A stretch of 7,196 nucleotides of DNA, from contig CALAJY010000048.1 of the NCBI GenBank assembly GCA_937923265.1, positions 1 through 7,196 on the forward strand. Direction: 5' to 3'. Below the pieces are notes generated by a model that ran no database searches, was not told the origin of the DNA, and saw only the letters and a program-made list of their open reading frames with translations. Below, in pieces: positions 6,142-7,196 of this stretch. Both the position numbers and the translations under genes were made by a program. Within the stretch, counting starts at the first letter, position 1; each line of letters opens with the position of its first letter. The stretch is from an uncultured Tissierellia bacterium (lineage in GTDB: Bacteria > Bacillota > Clostridia > Tissierellales > Peptoniphilaceae).

Positions 6142-6423
6142 CTAATAAATGAAGCGGTCCGCATTGTCAATTTTCTCAATAAAAGAAGCGGCAGATCCCT
6201 TCATCTCTTCATGTAGCCCTTCTATGTCCCGTTGAATCTCCTCGAGTTCCTGGCGAATTTGTCCTAAATTTTGATGGTTGGGGCCGTCTTGAATTCCATG
6301 ATTCTGAATCTGTTGAATTTTTCCAGAAAGGATGAGAATGCTTTCCGACAGATGATCGAGATATCCCAAAACAAACTTTTCTGCAGCCATCATCTCTGCA
6401 TCCGAAATAAACAGATCTGACAA
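6142..6423 (-). CDS. Small coiled-coil T7SSb partner protein (TlaA-like)
   Basis: This 93-aa acidic, soluble protein is almost wholly helical. It has an N-terminal helix around residues 8-38 (including AAEKFVLGYLDHLSESILIL), a polar break HGIQDGPNHQN at about 42-52, and a coiled-coil helix from QIRQELEEIQRDIEGLHEEM onward. The start is TTG at 6423, supported by GAGGAGG 7 nt upstream; no in-frame ATG gives as good a site. It is the first intact gene of the toxin cluster. The hairpin-like layout and its pairing with the 98-aa gene fit the twin partners of T7SSb toxins such as TlaA1/TlaA2 or Lap1/Lap2. Family membership is inferred from size, helix pattern and context. Confidence 0.68.
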   Translation of the reverse strand: MSDLFISDAEMMAAEKFVLGYLDHLSESILILSGKIQQIQNHGIQDGPNHQNLGQIRQELEEIQRDIEGLHEEMKGSAASFIEKIDNADRFIY

Positions 6424-6475
6424 ATCTATTCCTCCTCACTTGCCTAATGTGTTCCATCAAATTGCTGTTTTAAGC

Positions 6476-6505
6476 GTAATACGTTCTGTCTCGTAGAATT
6501 GTTAA
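6476..6505 (-). promoter_or_regulatory. Candidate sigma-A-type promoter of the toxin cluster
   Basis: On the minus strand TTAACA (6500-6505, five of six to TTGACA) is followed after 18 nt by TATTAC (6476-6481, four of six to TATAAT). It lies about 50 bp before the TTG start of the 93-aa gene, in the 137-bp gap after the decayed lipoprotein copy. The match is modest and the site overlaps the stop of a tiny open frame. Confidence 0.3.
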
Positions 6506-6546
6506 AAGCAGGTAAAATGATGGATCCCTTCCAAATCCGGTTCCAT
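6502..6546 (-). other. Vestigial 14-codon open frame with strong ribosome binding site
   Basis: An ATG at 6546 follows AAGGAGGAG by about 6 nt, directly after the ancestral stop of the decayed lipoprotein copy (TAA at 6560-6562). The frame ends after 14 codons (MEPDLEGIHHFTCF). The signal is the same stop-plus-RBS junction seen between the intact genes, so this may be the start of a gene since deleted, or a small leader peptide. I recognise no product. Confidence 0.3.
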
Positions 6547-6559
6547 GGCAGACTCCTCC

Positions 6560-6957
6560 TTATTCCCTCACTCCATTTCTTACTGGTCCTCCCCCTGTAA
6601 TCTTCCCCCAGCAAAACTCAAACATATACTTTTGCCCATCAGCCGGCAAAGCTGTTTTGTTCTTTAAGCAGTCATAGGGACACTCCCCACATGGTTTTCA
6701 AATCCCTCCGAAGTGTAGCCCAAAAATCAAATCACTCCATTTTGGATAAGATCCTTTCATTTCTCTTGAATGCCCTCCGTTTTGTCGATTGAAAGGTCAT
6801 TTTTTAAGATATCGGTAAATAGACGTTGGCTCACCCAGCCCCGTCTCTTTCTGCGAATTTTTGAAATTAAAAAATTCCATTGAAGATCGAAACTCAACGG
6901 GAGCGCGGATGCTCAGGGTGAATCCTGCATCTACCACCGCCTTACTCTGCTTTTCCA
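6560..6957 (-). pseudogene. Decayed, 5'-truncated third copy of the TilA-like lipoprotein gene
   Basis: Minus-strand translation in shifting frames recovers the C-terminal two thirds of the lipoprotein. AVVDAGF and EFRSSMEFFNF match VVDSGM and EFRPSMAFSEF. In a second frame come KDLIQNGVI and GYTSEGFENHV (intact copy KLIVNGRVRF and GYTPEGFEEHV). In a third comes KNKTALPADGQKYMFEF (KNKSAFPDVGQKYVVEF). At least two frameshifts and two in-frame TGA codons are present. The signal peptide and first third are missing; their place is taken by the repeat array from 6961. It is far more diverged than the 4287 and 5059 copies are from each other, so it is an older paralogue. Confidence 0.85.
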
Positions 6958-6960
6958 CTC

Positions 6961-7196
6961 TTTCCCAGGGGACATCACCCCTGGGGCCCCCCTTTTTTGC
7001 ACTTTCCCAGGGGACCACGCCCCTGGGAAACCCTCTTTTTCACACTTTCCCAGGGGACCTCACCCCTGGGAAATCCCCTTTTTCGCACTTTCCCAGGGGA
7101 CCCACACCCTGGGAAATCCCCTTTTTCACACTTTCCCAGGGGACCCCCACCCTGGGAAATCCCCTTTTTCGCACTTTCCCAGGGGACCACGCCCCT
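6961..7196 (-). repeat. Right array of 43-bp tandem palindromic repeats
   Basis: TTTCCCAGGGG begins at 6961, 7003, 7046, 7089, 7132 and 7175, a period of 42-43 bp. Each pairs with a following copy of its complement to form an approximately 11-bp-stem hairpin. The linker on the minus strand is GTGCGAAAAAGGGG or close variants, matching the plus-strand linker of the left array, so the two arrays are inverted relative to each other. On the plus strand, hairpins are followed by CCCCTTTTT or similar, a terminator-like pattern. The array runs off the right edge of the window. Confidence 0.92.

Noticed and set aside
6797..7018. 73-aa protein spanning the right array and the gene fragment
   Set aside because: It is a chance fusion of the repeat array with one frame of the decayed lipoprotein copy; homology continues beyond its stop in other frames.
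6975..7190. Repeat protein on the minus strand of the right array
   Set aside because: Same artefact as the left array: open frames in a GC-rich palindromic repeat, no start signal, and frame not kept between units.

Overview
The window looks like chromosomal DNA of a Gram-positive bacterium of the phylum Bacillota. Evidence: strong AGGAGG-type ribosome binding sites before nearly every gene, lipoprotein signal peptides, a moderate GC content, and a type VIIb secretion (T7SSb) toxin locus. A Bacillales lineage such as the Thermoactinomycetaceae would fit, but the genus cannot be fixed from this sequence. All genes lie on the minus strand, so transcription runs from high to low coordinates.

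Right to left, the layout is as follows. (1) 6961-7196: an array of 43-bp tandem palindromic repeats. (2) 6560-6957: a decayed, 5'-truncated third copy of an immunity-type lipoprotein gene, ending where the array begins. (3) 2778-6423: a tightly packed five-gene cluster. It holds two small helical proteins (93 and 98 aa), a broken lipoprotein gene, an intact near-duplicate of that lipoprotein (251 aa), and a 499-aa GHSKGG serine lipase with a helical C-terminus. (4) 2662-2760: two terminator-like hairpins. (5) 382-2581: a second cluster encoding an AAC(6')-type aminoglycoside acetyltransferase, an AlaX-like alanyl-tRNA editing protein with DHHA1 domain, and a nicotinamidase. It ends in a perfect 15-bp-stem terminator at 318-358. 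(6) 1-324: a second array of the same 43-bp repeat family, in inverted orientation relative to the right-hand array.

The main result is the 2778-6423 cluster. Its parts match the TslA/TlaA1/TlaA2/TilA system described in Staphylococcus aureus: a lipase toxin with reversed domain order (catalytic domain first, helical targeting domain last), two small helical partners needed for T7SSb export, and a membrane-anchored immunity lipoprotein. On this reading the two small proteins dock on the lipase C-terminus to form the export signal, the lipase attacks phospholipids of competitors, and the lipoprotein protects the producer at the outer face of its own membrane. The immunity gene has been duplicated at least twice. 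Of three copies, only the one directly before the toxin is intact. No T7SS machinery gene is visible, so export would depend on a secretion locus elsewhere.

The downstream cluster appears to be accessory metabolism and resistance: predicted aminoglycoside 6'-N-acetylation, clearance of mischarged tRNA(Ala) (with a substituted zinc ligand), and NAD salvage.
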